A DNA stretch of 11,298 bases, from positions 2,628,195 through 2,639,492 of the forward strand of contig CP070840.1 in the NCBI GenBank assembly GCA_020342025.1. The letters run 5' to 3'. This document shows positions 1 to 7,185 of the stretch, piece by piece; positions within the stretch are counted from its first letter, which is position 1; each line of letters starts with the position of its first letter. The position numbers and the translations under genes were made by a program. The notes beneath the pieces were generated by a model. That model was given only the letters and a program-made list of their open reading frames with translations, was not told the DNA's origin and ran no database searches. The DNA is from Deltaproteobacteria bacterium (GTDB lineage: Bacteria > Desulfobacterota > DSM-4660 > Desulfatiglandales > HGW-15).

Positions 1-421
1 GGGCGTAATCCCTCAAAATCAGACCACGGCGAAGCACCGTGGAATTTCTTTTTCGGATATGACTCTTTCAGAAAGGCAACCGCACCGCTACCGATGATGA
101 AAACAGGGCATCGGGATTCGTCCGGTGCTGTCTTTTCAGGCCCATATCTCAGAAAGAGTTCCACCGGACTTGGCCGTGACCGCAGATTTGAGGGTTTGCG
201 CCACAGGACTTCTGGCAGAATATGTCGTGGTGTCAAGCAACGGGCATTGTAAAACCCTCAAATCTGAGGTCACCTTCTCAGAGCAGGATAGATATAAGCC
301 TGAAAAGACAGCACCGGACGGAATCGTTTCACGGTTTTCAAAGATCTAAATTATTACCCGTCTTCATACCTAACTTAGATGGTGGAGTTGGATAGTTCTC
401 GGCCGACAACAATTCCGCTTC
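1..421. other. Left-edge stretch without a convincing gene
   Basis: I see no gene I can support here. A short ATG frame (125-349) and a frame open from base 1 to a stop at 250-252 both run through the inverted repeat at 115-325, match no family I recognise, and are probably by-products of the repeat. A small hairpin (CCACGG at 24-29, CCGTGG at 37-42) followed by a T-rich stretch at 45-53 could be a weak plus-strand terminator for a gene left of the window. Bases 326-421 lie downstream of the minus-strand permease gene, and I see no clear terminator hairpin for that gene. Confidence 0.5.
115..325. repeat. Long fold-back (palindromic) element, MITE-like
   Basis: Two nested inverted repeats are directly visible. 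The outer arms, 120-141 and 298-319, are perfect reverse complements over 22 bases, and extend outward to about 115 and 325 with one bulged base. The inner arms, 176-197 and 252-273, match at 21 of 22 positions. The 54-base centre (198-251) is unpaired, and the stretches between outer and inner arms are only weakly complementary. The whole would fold into a long interrupted hairpin. The structure suggests a non-autonomous mobile element or a degenerate repeat family. No target-site duplication and no transposase gene is evident. Function unknown. Confidence 0.7.
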
Positions 422-1318
422 TTATTTTGTCGTCGCTACCAGGAAAAAGCCTACCAGCATAGCACCTGCAATCAACAGTCTTGACAGTCCCTGTTTCTCT
501 TTAAGGATCCACCACCCCACTAAAACAGCGATGAGGACGCTGGACTGTCTCAGGGTGACAATGTAACCCAAGTGTTCCGTTTTCATGACGTGGAGGATCA
601 AGCTGTATGAAGACATGGTGGCGAAGGCCGCCAAGATTCCCCGGAACCACTCCCGTTTCCAGACATGGCGGTCTCCAAATTCTCGACGACTCGCCATATA
701 GACCCCATAGATGAGATTAGACAGAGAGGCCTCGAGCAAAAAGTATGTGGGTCCATGCAGAGAAGATCGCAGCTTGTTCACGTGGCTAAAGGCAACCATA
801 CCCGCTTTGTCTATGAGACTATAAGCAACCACGGTTGCCAGGGCAGCAAATGCCCACACACTTTCCCTCTGTCTGACAAAGGCGAATAGGTGCTTTGAAT
901 CTTTCGCATCGCCTCCACGAAGTTGCAATAGGAAAAGACACAAGACCACAACGAGGATTCCCACACCCCCTTGCAAGGATACCGTCTCGCCAAATATAAA
1001 AAAGCCGGCAATGGGCACAAAGGCTGGGGCAGATCGCGCAATAGGATACACATATGAGATGTCACCCTTCACATAGGCCGTGCTGAGAGACAAGACATAA
1101 AGCGCATGCACGAATCCTGATAACAAAACATAGAACCACACAGGAGAAGGAATCTCGTGCAGGGGCATTCTTGACAAGAAAATTGCCGACATCCCAAGAA
1201 TGGCAGTACCCCTTATGAGGGGAAAGACTCTGGGATTTGAACTGGAACTGATGAGGAAGTTCCAACCCACATGAAGGGAGGCGGAGAGAAGTACAAGAAT
1301 AATGCTTGTAAGGGACAT
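422..1318 (-). CDS. EamA/DMT-superfamily permease
   Basis: Predicted inner-membrane transporter of the drug/metabolite (DMT, EamA) superfamily; its substrate cannot be read from sequence. The 298-residue length is typical. The protein alternates hydrophobic helices with short polar loops, consistent with about ten membrane spans. It shows the two-fold EamA repeat: residues about 88-132 (SYVYPIARSAPAFVPIAGFF followed by the FGE signature) and again about 251-294 (YIVTLRQSS, then GWWILKEK). The polar stretch at about 134-153 is the central loop between halves. The ATG at 1318 is the first in frame and sits just before the first hydrophobic helix, but no strong ribosome binding site is visible upstream. 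It lies 134 bases downstream of the kinase-like gene on the same strand and may be co-transcribed with it. DMT proteins often export amino acids or nucleotide metabolites; that is only a family tendency. Confidence 0.88.
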   Translation of the reverse strand: MSLTSIILVLLSASLHVGWNFLISSSSNPRVFPLIRGTAILGMSAIFLSRMPLHEIPSPVWFYVLLSGFVHALYVLSLSTAYVKGDISYVYPIARSAPAFVPIAGFFIFGETVSLQGGVGILVVVLCLFLLQLRGGDAKDSKHLFAFVRQRESVWAFAALATVVAYSLIDKAGMVAFSHVNKLRSSLHGPTYFLLEASLSNLIYGVYMASRREFGDRHVWKREWFRGILAAFATMSSYSLILHVMKTEHLGYIVTLRQSSVLIAVLVGWWILKEKQGLSRLLIAGAMLVGFFLVATTK

Positions 1319-1452
1319 GAATACTATTAACCTGTCTTTTTTTTACCGCTCGCCAAGAGGAGAACGAGACAGGCCCTAAGATTGATTTCTACGCTTATGG
1401 GCATTTGGGGATTCGAGGAGCCCAGCCCAGCCGGAACCCCATCGAAGAAATG

Positions 1453-2349
1453 TCAATCCATATCATACTCCGGATACACCATGGTGAAGTGAAATTTGTC
1501 CTCTAAGACTTTAACGCGCCTCATTCTTTGAGCGTCCAGAAATGTTTTGTAGACCGCGTCCTCTTTGTTAATGGCCTTACCAAGTATCTTCTGCTCAAGG
1601 AGTGCCAGGGCCTGAATGGATTTGTCACACACCGGGTATCCCTTGTCATCAATGCTAATGTTGGGCCCAAACGAGACGCTGGAAATATTGTTGATATCCA
1701 CGAGTTTGACTTCTCCTTCAGGCGTAAGGAGAAGATTTCCAACACCTGCAAGATCAGGCACGTGATTCGCTTCCAAGATCATGCGCTTGACGCCTTGTAT
1801 GAATTTATTGACCCTCTTCTGAGCCCTTTGGATCAGACGCCCTCTGCCCCTGTCCCGGGTCTCTGTTGACTCCCTGCTCATGCGGCTGAAGAGTTCGGCC
1901 AGATGCTCTTTTGTGATGGGACTCCATGGGTCCAGGATTTCCCCCGCCACCGCCTCCTGGAGACCGCAAAGGATGAACTCCCGTTTCCCGTCCAAAACAT
2001 AATCCACAAGAAATTCATCTGACATGGCCACATGATCGGGCGCCAGGTATTTCTCAATGATTTTCACCCTATTCACTTCTTCCAGGGCTTGGTCCAGACT
2101 CTTGAACTTGGTTCTGAATATCCTCAAAATCTTTATAGGCTTGGCCTTTGGGAACCACCTTACACCCTCTATGACCACCCCTGTTCTCTCTCTCTTCACA
2201 TCATCCCTTCGCAAAACCTCCATCACATGGGATCGTAAACCCTGCTTGTAATGCCTTCGAAAAAAATAGGACCTTGAATCCTTGACAAAATTTAGACCAA
2301 CCACCTCTTGATGGTTCAGGGAAGTTTTTTCTCTTACATCCTCTTTCAT
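1453..2349 (-). CDS. Kinase-fold protein of unknown function
   Basis: I do not recognise the exact family, but the order of elements resembles the protein-kinase/aminoglycoside-phosphotransferase fold. Numbered from the ATG at 2349, residues 72-79 (IKILRIFR) could be the strand with the ATP-binding lysine, and 86-100 a charged helix with glutamates. Residues 126-138 (ILCGLQEAVAGEI) look like a hinge. Residues 196-205 (HVPDLAGVGN) fit a catalytic loop with H196, D199 and N205. Residues 215-220 (KLVDIN) supply a possible metal-binding D218. There is no signal peptide or membrane helix. Length is 298 residues. A GTG at 2388 would add 13 residues; I prefer the ATG because neither site has a strong ribosome binding site. 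It is divergent from the QueG-like gene and upstream of the EamA gene. It might phosphorylate a small molecule or a lipid/sugar; the substrate is unknown. Confidence 0.7.
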   Translation of the reverse strand: MKEDVREKTSLNHQEVVGLNFVKDSRSYFFRRHYKQGLRSHVMEVLRRDDVKRERTGVVIEGVRWFPKAKPIKILRIFRTKFKSLDQALEEVNRVKIIEKYLAPDHVAMSDEFLVDYVLDGKREFILCGLQEAVAGEILDPWSPITKEHLAELFSRMSRESTETRDRGRGRLIQRAQKRVNKFIQGVKRMILEANHVPDLAGVGNLLLTPEGEVKLVDINNISSVSFGPNISIDDKGYPVCDKSIQALALLEQKILGKAINKEDAVYKTFLDAQRMRRVKVLEDKFHFTMVYPEYDMD

Positions 2350-2423
2350 GTGCGACACTGACCTGCAAAAAATTGATCTTGGATGCACTCAAAACCCAGC
2401 ATTTACAAAGTATTAAACGCGGC

Positions 2424-2454
2424 CCTATACTTCCATAATGTCAATAGATGTCAA
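2424..2454 (-). promoter_or_regulatory. Weak candidate promoter for the kinase-like gene
   Basis: On the minus strand a TTGACA hexamer (2449-2454) lies 19 bases from TATAGG (2424-2429). A second TTGACA occurs at 2439-2444, giving a direct repeat with a ten-base period. The -10 is poor and the spacing is long, so this is only a suggestion. It would give an untranslated leader of about 70 bases before the ATG at 2349. Confidence 0.3.
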
Positions 2455-2480
2455 ACAAAATCTATCTTCGCCCTTTTCCT

Positions 2481-2510
2481 TTGACACCTCTGAGCCAATT
2501 CTCCTATACT
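2481..2510 (+). promoter_or_regulatory. Sigma70-type promoter of the redox gene cluster
   Basis: A perfect -35 hexamer, TTGACA (2481-2486), is followed after 18 bases by TATACT (2505-2510), five of six matches to the -10 consensus. Transcription would start near 2517, leaving a leader of about 137 bases before the QueG-like gene. This is the best promoter-like sequence in the divergent intergenic region. Confidence 0.65.
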
Positions 2511-2520
2511 GCCTTTGATG

Positions 2521-2597
2521 GTTAGAGATTTCCTGCCCTATCGACTCTCTAACATCTCGAGCAAACTCGTCACGGCGCGATAGGGATTTAAGATCCC
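2521..2597 (+). promoter_or_regulatory. Potential pseudoknotted 5' leader RNA
   Basis: Three helices can be drawn from the sequence. Helix 1 is GTTAGAGA (2521-2528) with TCTCTAAC (2546-2553), perfect over 8 bp. Helix 2 is CCCTATCG (2536-2543), inside the loop of helix 1, with CGATAGGG (2578-2585), perfect over 8 bp; together they make an H-type pseudoknot. A small CGAG/CTCG hairpin (2558-2569) sits in the third loop. A competing hairpin, GGGAT (2583-2587) with ATCCC (2593-2597), would break helix 2. The structure would begin about four bases after the predicted transcription start. There is no following T-run, so transcription attenuation is not suggested. I do not recognise a known riboswitch class, and chance pairing is possible. 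Confidence 0.4.
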
Positions 2598-2653
2598 TCT
2601 GCTAGCCTGCGCGCCAGTTGCGTTCCGTATTCTCAAACACAAAGGAGAAGAGC

Positions 2654-3553
2654 ATGGCCGTGAAAAAGAGGGATGAAAATTCCTCCTGGGTAGAGAATAT
2701 TATACTTAATTTCATTCAAGAGTCCCCGGAAAACAGCCTGCAGAATGAGACCAACGAAAAGGCCTGGGAGGATGCCCTGGTGGGCTTTTCAAAGGGGGAT
2801 GATCCCCTGTACATGGCCTTTAAGGAGTATGTGGGGCCATTTCATTGGACACCCCTGGAGATATTCACACAGACCTTCCCCGATATCAAAGCGACGCCCG
2901 AGCAACTTACCGTCATTAGTTGGATCCTGCCCCAGACCGAGGCCACAAAGCGGGACCACCGAAAACAGACGGTCTACCCCGCGGAAAGATGGGCCAGAGC
3001 GCGTATTTTCGGTGAAGCATTCAATCAGAAACTGAGGACCCACCTGGTGCACGTGCTTGAAAAAGAGGGATATAAGGCCGTTGCCCCCATGCTCTCACCT
3101 GAGTGGTCTAGAAAAAAGTCGGAGAAATATGAGATCGCGTCCACCTGGTCTGAGCGACACGCGGCTTATGCATCCGGACTGGGCACCTTCGGCCTTTGTG
3201 ACGGACTGATCACACCCCGGGGAAAGGCCATGCGCACGGGATCTGTGGTGGCCCGCATCCGGATTCCCCCCTCTCCCAGGCCTTATACAAATCATCAAGA
3301 ATACTGCGCCTTCTTCACGCTAGGAATCTGCGGAAAATGTATCGACCGCTGCCCCGTGGGGGCCATCACCGAGTCAGGCCATGACAAGACAAAATGCTTC
3401 AAACACACACGGGTGGCGTGTGGAGAATATGTGAAAACCCATTATGGCTTTGAAGGCCGTGGCTGCGGCCTGTGTCAAACCAAGGTCCCGTGTGAGTCCA
3501 AGATCCCCACCAAGGAAGATGTGGAAGCCTATGAGACGGCTGAAACGCCTTAG
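2654..3553 (+). CDS. QueG-like [4Fe-4S] protein (COG1600-type)
   Basis: Iron-sulfur protein resembling the ferredoxin half of epoxyqueuosine reductase (QueG) and of reductive dehalogenases, but probably not QueG itself. It has 299 residues from the ATG at 2654, which follows AAGGAG at 2642-2647; an earlier in-frame start at 2618 has no such site. The central part (about 155-205) carries the SERHAAYASGLGTFG segment seen in this family. Cysteines lie at 226, 229 and 233 (CGKCIDRCPVGAI), at 248 and 256, and at 271, 274 and 280 (CGLCQTKVPC). The usual first ligand of the N-terminal cluster (position 223) is leucine, so cluster ligation must differ from a standard two-cluster ferredoxin; C218 or a downstream cysteine may substitute. 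It is first in a probable operon with the AprA-like gene, 35 bases downstream. Likely cytoplasmic. Corrinoid use and substrate are unknown. Confidence 0.8.
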   Translation: MAVKKRDENSSWVENIILNFIQESPENSLQNETNEKAWEDALVGFSKGDDPLYMAFKEYVGPFHWTPLEIFTQTFPDIKATPEQLTVISWILPQTEATKRDHRKQTVYPAERWARARIFGEAFNQKLRTHLVHVLEKEGYKAVAPMLSPEWSRKKSEKYEIASTWSERHAAYASGLGTFGLCDGLITPRGKAMRTGSVVARIRIPPSPRPYTNHQEYCAFFTLGICGKCIDRCPVGAITESGHDKTKCFKHTRVACGEYVKTHYGFEGRGCGLCQTKVPCESKIPTKEDVEAYETAETP

Positions 3554-3588
3554 GTATGGATGCAGAGAAGATGATCTGAGGAGGACCG

Positions 3589-5241
3589 ATGAGACAGGAT
3601 TACCCGGTTATTGATTGTGATGTCCTCGTTATCGGTGGAGGCAGCGCCGGCGCCATGGCCGCCATCCGGGCAAAGGAAGTGGACCCGAACCAGAGGGTGG
3701 TCATCTTTGAAAAAGGAGAGATAAAATACTCCGGTTGCATAGCCAGGGGCATGGACGCCCTCATCATCGTGGCTGTACCCGGTGTCTCCACCCCGGAGCT
3801 TTACGTGGAATCCAACCGCCTGGCCTGCGAAGGCATCATGGATGAACCGGTCAACTACCGTATGGTGCAGAGGAGCTGGGAGCTGTTGAAGAAGCTGGAA
3901 TCCTGGGATGTCTGCTTCCCCGTGGATGAGAAGGGCCAATATGATGTTCTTCAGGTGCATCCCAAGGGGAAATTCTGTGTGACCATGAAAGAGCCCGAGC
4001 TGAAAACCATTCTGGCCAAGCGGGTTATGGACCTGGGCGTTCAGGTCGTCAACCGGACCATGGGCGTCGAACTCCTCAAAAACGGAGACAGGGTGACCGG
4101 GGCCATAGGCATGAATGTTCGCACCGGTGAGGTCATTGTCTGTAAGGCCAAAGGGGTTATTCTATCAGCCGGGGGCACGGCAAGGTTTGGCCTGCCCAAC
4201 AACGGCTATCTTTACGGCGTTTATGATTTTCCGGGCAATACGGGTGATGGTTATTGCCTGGCTTACCGGGCAGGCGCAGAACTGAGCGGCTTTGAGTATA
4301 CCCTCATCTATTACATCATCAAGGATATCAATGCGCCACTCCTCTATATCACCCTCACCAGGGGTGCCAATCTCTTGAACGCCTTTGGAGACCGACGTGA
4401 CAAGGAGCACCCTTCCATTAAGTCCATGCTGCAGGAAGACTTCGAGGGTAGAGGGCCCATGCGCATTATCATGAGTCACCTTCCCGGAAAAAAGATAAAG
4501 GAGATTGAGGACATACTTTTTACCACCGAACGGCCTGTGCAGGAGCGTTTCTTCCAGGGCCGAGATGTGGATTTCCGAAGCGGCGAGATTGAACTCTGGC
4601 CCACAGAGTGTTTTTTGTGCGGGGGCCACGGACTGACCGGGGTTCGCGTCAATGAGCGCGCGGAAACGAGGGTTGCGGGACTCTACGCTGCAGGAGATAC
4701 GTCTCTGGTGGCCCGTGGCCATCTTTCTGGGGCTTTTGTCTTTGGCGAGATCGCTGCGGAAAGCGCCACCGAATATGCTTCCCGTGCCCAAACGGTTGAA
4801 CTGGACACAGCGCAGGTGGACGCTTTTCTGAAGTGCAGGGATGCCAAGTTCGATCAGAGCGGCAACCCCATTCCCATTGAGGAGTTTGAATACAAAGTGA
4901 GGCGCATGATCAACGACTACATCGTGCCTCCGAAAAATGATTACAAGTTGAACAATGCGCTCTGGTGGATGAACCGGTTTCGGAAAGAGTTGGTGGAGTT
5001 GGTCCGCATCAATGATGTGCACGATCTGTTTAAGGTCTACGAAGTTGAAAACATTATCCAGTGCGCGACCATGAGCGCCCTCGCCTCCAGGGAGAGGAGG
5101 GAAAGTCGATGGGGGCTATGGCACTACAGAACCGATTACCCCGACCTAAATGACCAGGCGTGGCGAAAACATATCGTCCTAACACAGGGAGAGGCACCCG
5201 AAGACGTCAAGATCTCACACAAAGAGATCATCAAGTTATAA
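3589..5241 (+). CDS. AprA/FrdA-like FAD-dependent oxidoreductase
   Basis: Flavoprotein of the fumarate reductase/succinate dehydrogenase/APS reductase A superfamily, 550 residues, shorter than typical AprA (above 600). The start has a strong ribosome binding site (GAGGAGG, 3578-3584). An N-terminal FAD-binding motif, VIGGGSAG, has its GxGxxG at residues 16-21. SGCIARGMDAL (about 48-58) matches the AprA-like segment after the flavin site. The second flavin-contact stretch, GLYAAGDTS, is near 364-372, followed by RGHLSGAFVFGEIAAESA with H378, the pattern seen around the conserved histidine of AprA. The C-terminal ASRERRESRWG and DYP motifs are typical of the superfamily helical domain. No signal or Tat peptide, so cytoplasmic. 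It lacks its own iron-sulfur subunit; the ferredoxin-bearing protein at 5494-7107 is the plausible electron partner. The substrate cannot be assigned, and I would not call it APS reductase. Confidence 0.85.
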   Translation: MRQDYPVIDCDVLVIGGGSAGAMAAIRAKEVDPNQRVVIFEKGEIKYSGCIARGMDALIIVAVPGVSTPELYVESNRLACEGIMDEPVNYRMVQRSWELLKKLESWDVCFPVDEKGQYDVLQVHPKGKFCVTMKEPELKTILAKRVMDLGVQVVNRTMGVELLKNGDRVTGAIGMNVRTGEVIVCKAKGVILSAGGTARFGLPNNGYLYGVYDFPGNTGDGYCLAYRAGAELSGFEYTLIYYIIKDINAPLLYITLTRGANLLNAFGDRRDKEHPSIKSMLQEDFEGRGPMRIIMSHLPGKKIKEIEDILFTTERPVQERFFQGRDVDFRSGEIELWPTECFLCGGHGLTGVRVNERAETRVAGLYAAGDTSLVARGHLSGAFVFGEIAAESATEYASRAQTVELDTAQVDAFLKCRDAKFDQSGNPIPIEEFEYKVRRMINDYIVPPKNDYKLNNALWWMNRFRKELVELVRINDVHDLFKVYEVENIIQCATMSALASRERRESRWGLWHYRTDYPDLNDQAWRKHIVLTQGEAPEDVKISHKEIIKL

Positions 5242-5242
5242 A

Positions 5243-5367
5243 GAGGCTGTCGGAAAACGCCCATCTGCCGCGTTACCCTCATCCCTTGTCATTGCGGCGT
5301 ACTTCTATGTACGCCTCATTCCTCGGGATTTCGGAAGCCTTGCAGCTGGACATTTTCCATCAGCCTC
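5243..5367. repeat. 125-bp hairpin repeat element between two cistrons
   Basis: The ends are imperfect inverted repeats: the first 26 bases (5243-5268) match the reverse complement of the last 26 at 21 positions, both starting GAGGCTG. The centre is a perfect 7-bp stem, GGCGTAC (5296-5302) with GTACGCC (5309-5315), around a 6-base loop, and the arms between are partly complementary. The whole thus folds as one long imperfect hairpin. It begins one base after the AprA-like stop codon. The design is that of a MITE or REP-like element; no transposase and no clear target duplication is present. A frame reading through it (5160-5681) is not a gene. Confidence 0.7.
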
Positions 5368-5419
5368 TCAGAAGCCGGTTTTTGGACGGTCTCAAAATCA
5401 ACTTACGATTTTATATAAC

Positions 5420-5444
5420 GTCCCGCCGCTATTCCGGGCGGGAC
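5420..5444. repeat. GC-rich hairpin upstream of the GltD-like gene
   Basis: GTCCCGCC (5420-5427) pairs perfectly with GGCGGGAC (5437-5444) around a 9-base loop. No T-run follows on the plus strand, so it does not look like an intrinsic terminator. It may be an RNA processing or stability element between the two cistrons, or part of the adjacent repeat insertion. The AT-rich TTTTATATAAC just before it (5409-5419) could contain a -10 element, but I find no -35 at proper spacing. Confidence 0.4.
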
Positions 5445-5493
5445 TTAAGAAAACAAATTTCTCTACAAGCGGGAGACAGCTGGAGGAGAATTA

Positions 5494-7107
5494 ATGAGAA
5501 GGACTCTCTTGGAAAGCCTGTCCGACAATATCCTCATCGACAAGGGGAAATGCACCTTTTGTGGTATCTGCGTCGAGACCTGCATTTTGGACAACTTGAG
5601 GCTCCAACTGGCCCCGTGCCGCAAGGCCTGTCCCCTGGGCGTAAACTGCCATGGCTATGTTCAATTGATTGCCCGGGGTGAAGAAGCCAAGGGCATGGCG
5701 TTGCTCATGGAGACCCTGCCCTTTCCCGGAATTCTGGGCAGAATCTGTTCTCAACCCTGCGAAGAGAGCTGCCACCGGAAGGCGTTGGAAGGCGAGGCAG
5801 TGGCGATTCGAGCACTTAAACGTTACTTGGCCGAGGCCGTGGCGGAGGATGATATTCCATTCCCGGACATGGCCCCAGAGAGTGGGAAAAAAGTTGCGGT
5901 GGTTGGATCCGGACCTGCTGGACTATTGGCCTCCTACGATCTACGGATTAAGGGCCATGGTGTAACTCTTTTCGAGGCTGAAGGGGCCCCGGGGGGTATG
6001 TTACGTTGGGCTATCCCGGAGTTCAAACTGCCACAGGCCATTGTGGAAAAGGAGATCCAACGCCTGGAGAAAATGGGGGCGACGTTTGAGTGTGGCGTCG
6101 CCATCGGGAAAGACAAGACCGTAGATGACCTCAAAAAGGAATTCCAAGCCATCATTATCGCCACAGGTTGTCCCACGCATGGCAGGCTAAATGTGGAAGG
6201 CGAGAATCTCGCCGGGGTATACCATGGGCTACCCTTTCTGCGTGATGTCCGAGCCGCTCGAGCGCCAGGGCTAGGAACCAGGGTGGTTGTCATCGGGGGT
6301 GGAAACGTGGCCGTGGATGCCGCCCATACGGCTCTAAGGTTGGGGGCCAAAAAGGTCACGATGGTCTCTTTGGAGCCCAAGGAGGAACTCCCTGCCTATC
6401 CCCGGGCGCTGCAAGGGGCCATCGCAGAAGGCGTGGCCCTGGAGTGTGGCTGGGGACCCGCCAATTTGCTCTCCAAAAAAGGGGTCCTGAATGGCATCGA
6501 ATTCCAGAGTTGCCTTCAGGTCTTTGATGAAAGCGGGGCGTTCAACCCTGACTTTGATGCCTGCGAGCGGATGTTCCTGGAAGCGGACAACCTGATTGTG
6601 GCCATCGGCCAGACAGCGGACAGCACAATCTTCAAAATGATCGGTCTCGATCCTGCAAAGGCGAGTCAAATCGATCCCTTGACCCTGCAGAGCCCTGACG
6701 AGATGATTTTCCTGGCCGGTGATGTGGTGGGGGGTCCCTCCTCTGTCGTGGAGGCCATGGCCCAGGGAAGGCGTGCTGCCGAATCCGTTGATCGATTTCT
6801 CAAAGGGGAGCCTCTCCGATATGGTCGGGCCTATGCAGGGCCCGTAGAGACGGATTTCCAGATCGACACCGACAGTGGGGCGGACCTCAAAAGGGCGGAA
6901 ATTCCTGTGAGACCATTTCTGGGGGAAGGAGACTTCGAAGAAGTGGAGCAGTGTCTTGACGTGGAATCTGCTCGAAAGGAGGCGAGCCGCTGTTACTCCT
7001 GCGGGCAACCATTTGGGAAATATCGGACCTGCTGGTTTTGTTTGCCCTGTGAAGTCGAGTGCCCCCACGACGCCTTGTGGGTGGAAATCCCTTATCTGCT
7101 GAGGTGA
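5494..7107 (+). CDS. Ferredoxin/GltD-like NAD(P)H oxidoreductase
   Basis: Flavin and iron-sulfur oxidoreductase of the GltD (glutamate synthase small subunit) family, 537 residues, start supported by GGAGGAG at 5482-5488. Residues 20-30 (CTFCGICVETC) are a ferredoxin-type cluster motif. Residues 42-52 (CRKACPLGVNC), with CSQPCEESCHR farther on, are the usual GltD-type clusters. FAD binding is at 138-143 (GSGPAG) and NAD(P)H binding at 268-273 (GGGNVA), with a late flavin motif FLAGDVVGGPSSVVEAMAQG. The C-terminus adds C500/C503 and a complete C513-C516-C519-C523 cluster motif. Such proteins (NfnB, DsrL, GltD) pass electrons between NAD(P)H and iron-sulfur partners. With the AprA-like gene upstream and no glutamate synthase large subunit nearby, the likely role is electron carrier or reductase partner for that flavoprotein. 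Bifurcation is conceivable but not shown. The glycine reductase operon starts just after it, from its own promoter. Confidence 0.85.
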   Translation: MRRTLLESLSDNILIDKGKCTFCGICVETCILDNLRLQLAPCRKACPLGVNCHGYVQLIARGEEAKGMALLMETLPFPGILGRICSQPCEESCHRKALEGEAVAIRALKRYLAEAVAEDDIPFPDMAPESGKKVAVVGSGPAGLLASYDLRIKGHGVTLFEAEGAPGGMLRWAIPEFKLPQAIVEKEIQRLEKMGATFECGVAIGKDKTVDDLKKEFQAIIIATGCPTHGRLNVEGENLAGVYHGLPFLRDVRAARAPGLGTRVVVIGGGNVAVDAAHTALRLGAKKVTMVSLEPKEELPAYPRALQGAIAEGVALECGWGPANLLSKKGVLNGIEFQSCLQVFDESGAFNPDFDACERMFLEADNLIVAIGQTADSTIFKMIGLDPAKASQIDPLTLQSPDEMIFLAGDVVGGPSSVVEAMAQGRRAAESVDRFLKGEPLRYGRAYAGPVETDFQIDTDSGADLKRAEIPVRPFLGEGDFEEVEQCLDVESARKEASRCYSCGQPFGKYRTCWFCLPCEVECPHDALWVEIPYLLR

Positions 7108-7146
7108 TGACTGTGCAGCTTCACCCCCTGGATTCGGATTTGTTGG

Positions 7147-7175
7147 TTGACGCATCCACAGGTTTTTGATAGCAT
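7147..7175 (+). promoter_or_regulatory. Promoter of the glycine reductase operon
   Basis: TTGACG (7147-7152), five of six matches to the -35 consensus, lies 17 bases from TAGCAT (7170-7175), four of six to the -10. Transcription would start near 7182, a few bases before the riboswitch leader, as expected for a riboswitch-controlled operon. Its placement makes it more believable than its score alone. Confidence 0.55.
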
Positions 7176-7185
7176 TCAAAGTTGT

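Noticed and set aside
1..252. Frame 1 open from the window edge to a stop at 250-252, possibly the 3' end of a gene
   Set aside because: It runs into the fold-back repeat, has no recognisable motif, and its composition looks like chance translation of the repeat.
125..349. 74-codon ATG frame
   Set aside because: It lies almost entirely inside the inverted repeat and has no ribosome binding site or family resemblance.
4165..5022. Long minus-strand frame opposite the AprA-like gene
   Set aside because: It is antisense to a clearly conserved gene and shows no independent motif.
3589..5241. Calling this gene aprA (APS reductase) or frdA
   Set aside because: It is shorter than AprA, has no AprB neighbour, and superfamily motifs alone do not fix the substrate.
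5160..5681. 173-codon frame between the flavoprotein genes
   Set aside because: It overlaps the end of the AprA-like gene, crosses the hairpin repeat and enters the GltD-like gene in another frame; no protein features.
6334..7179. Long minus-strand frame opposite the GltD-like gene
   Set aside because: Shadow of the conserved plus-strand gene; no ribosome binding site or family signature.
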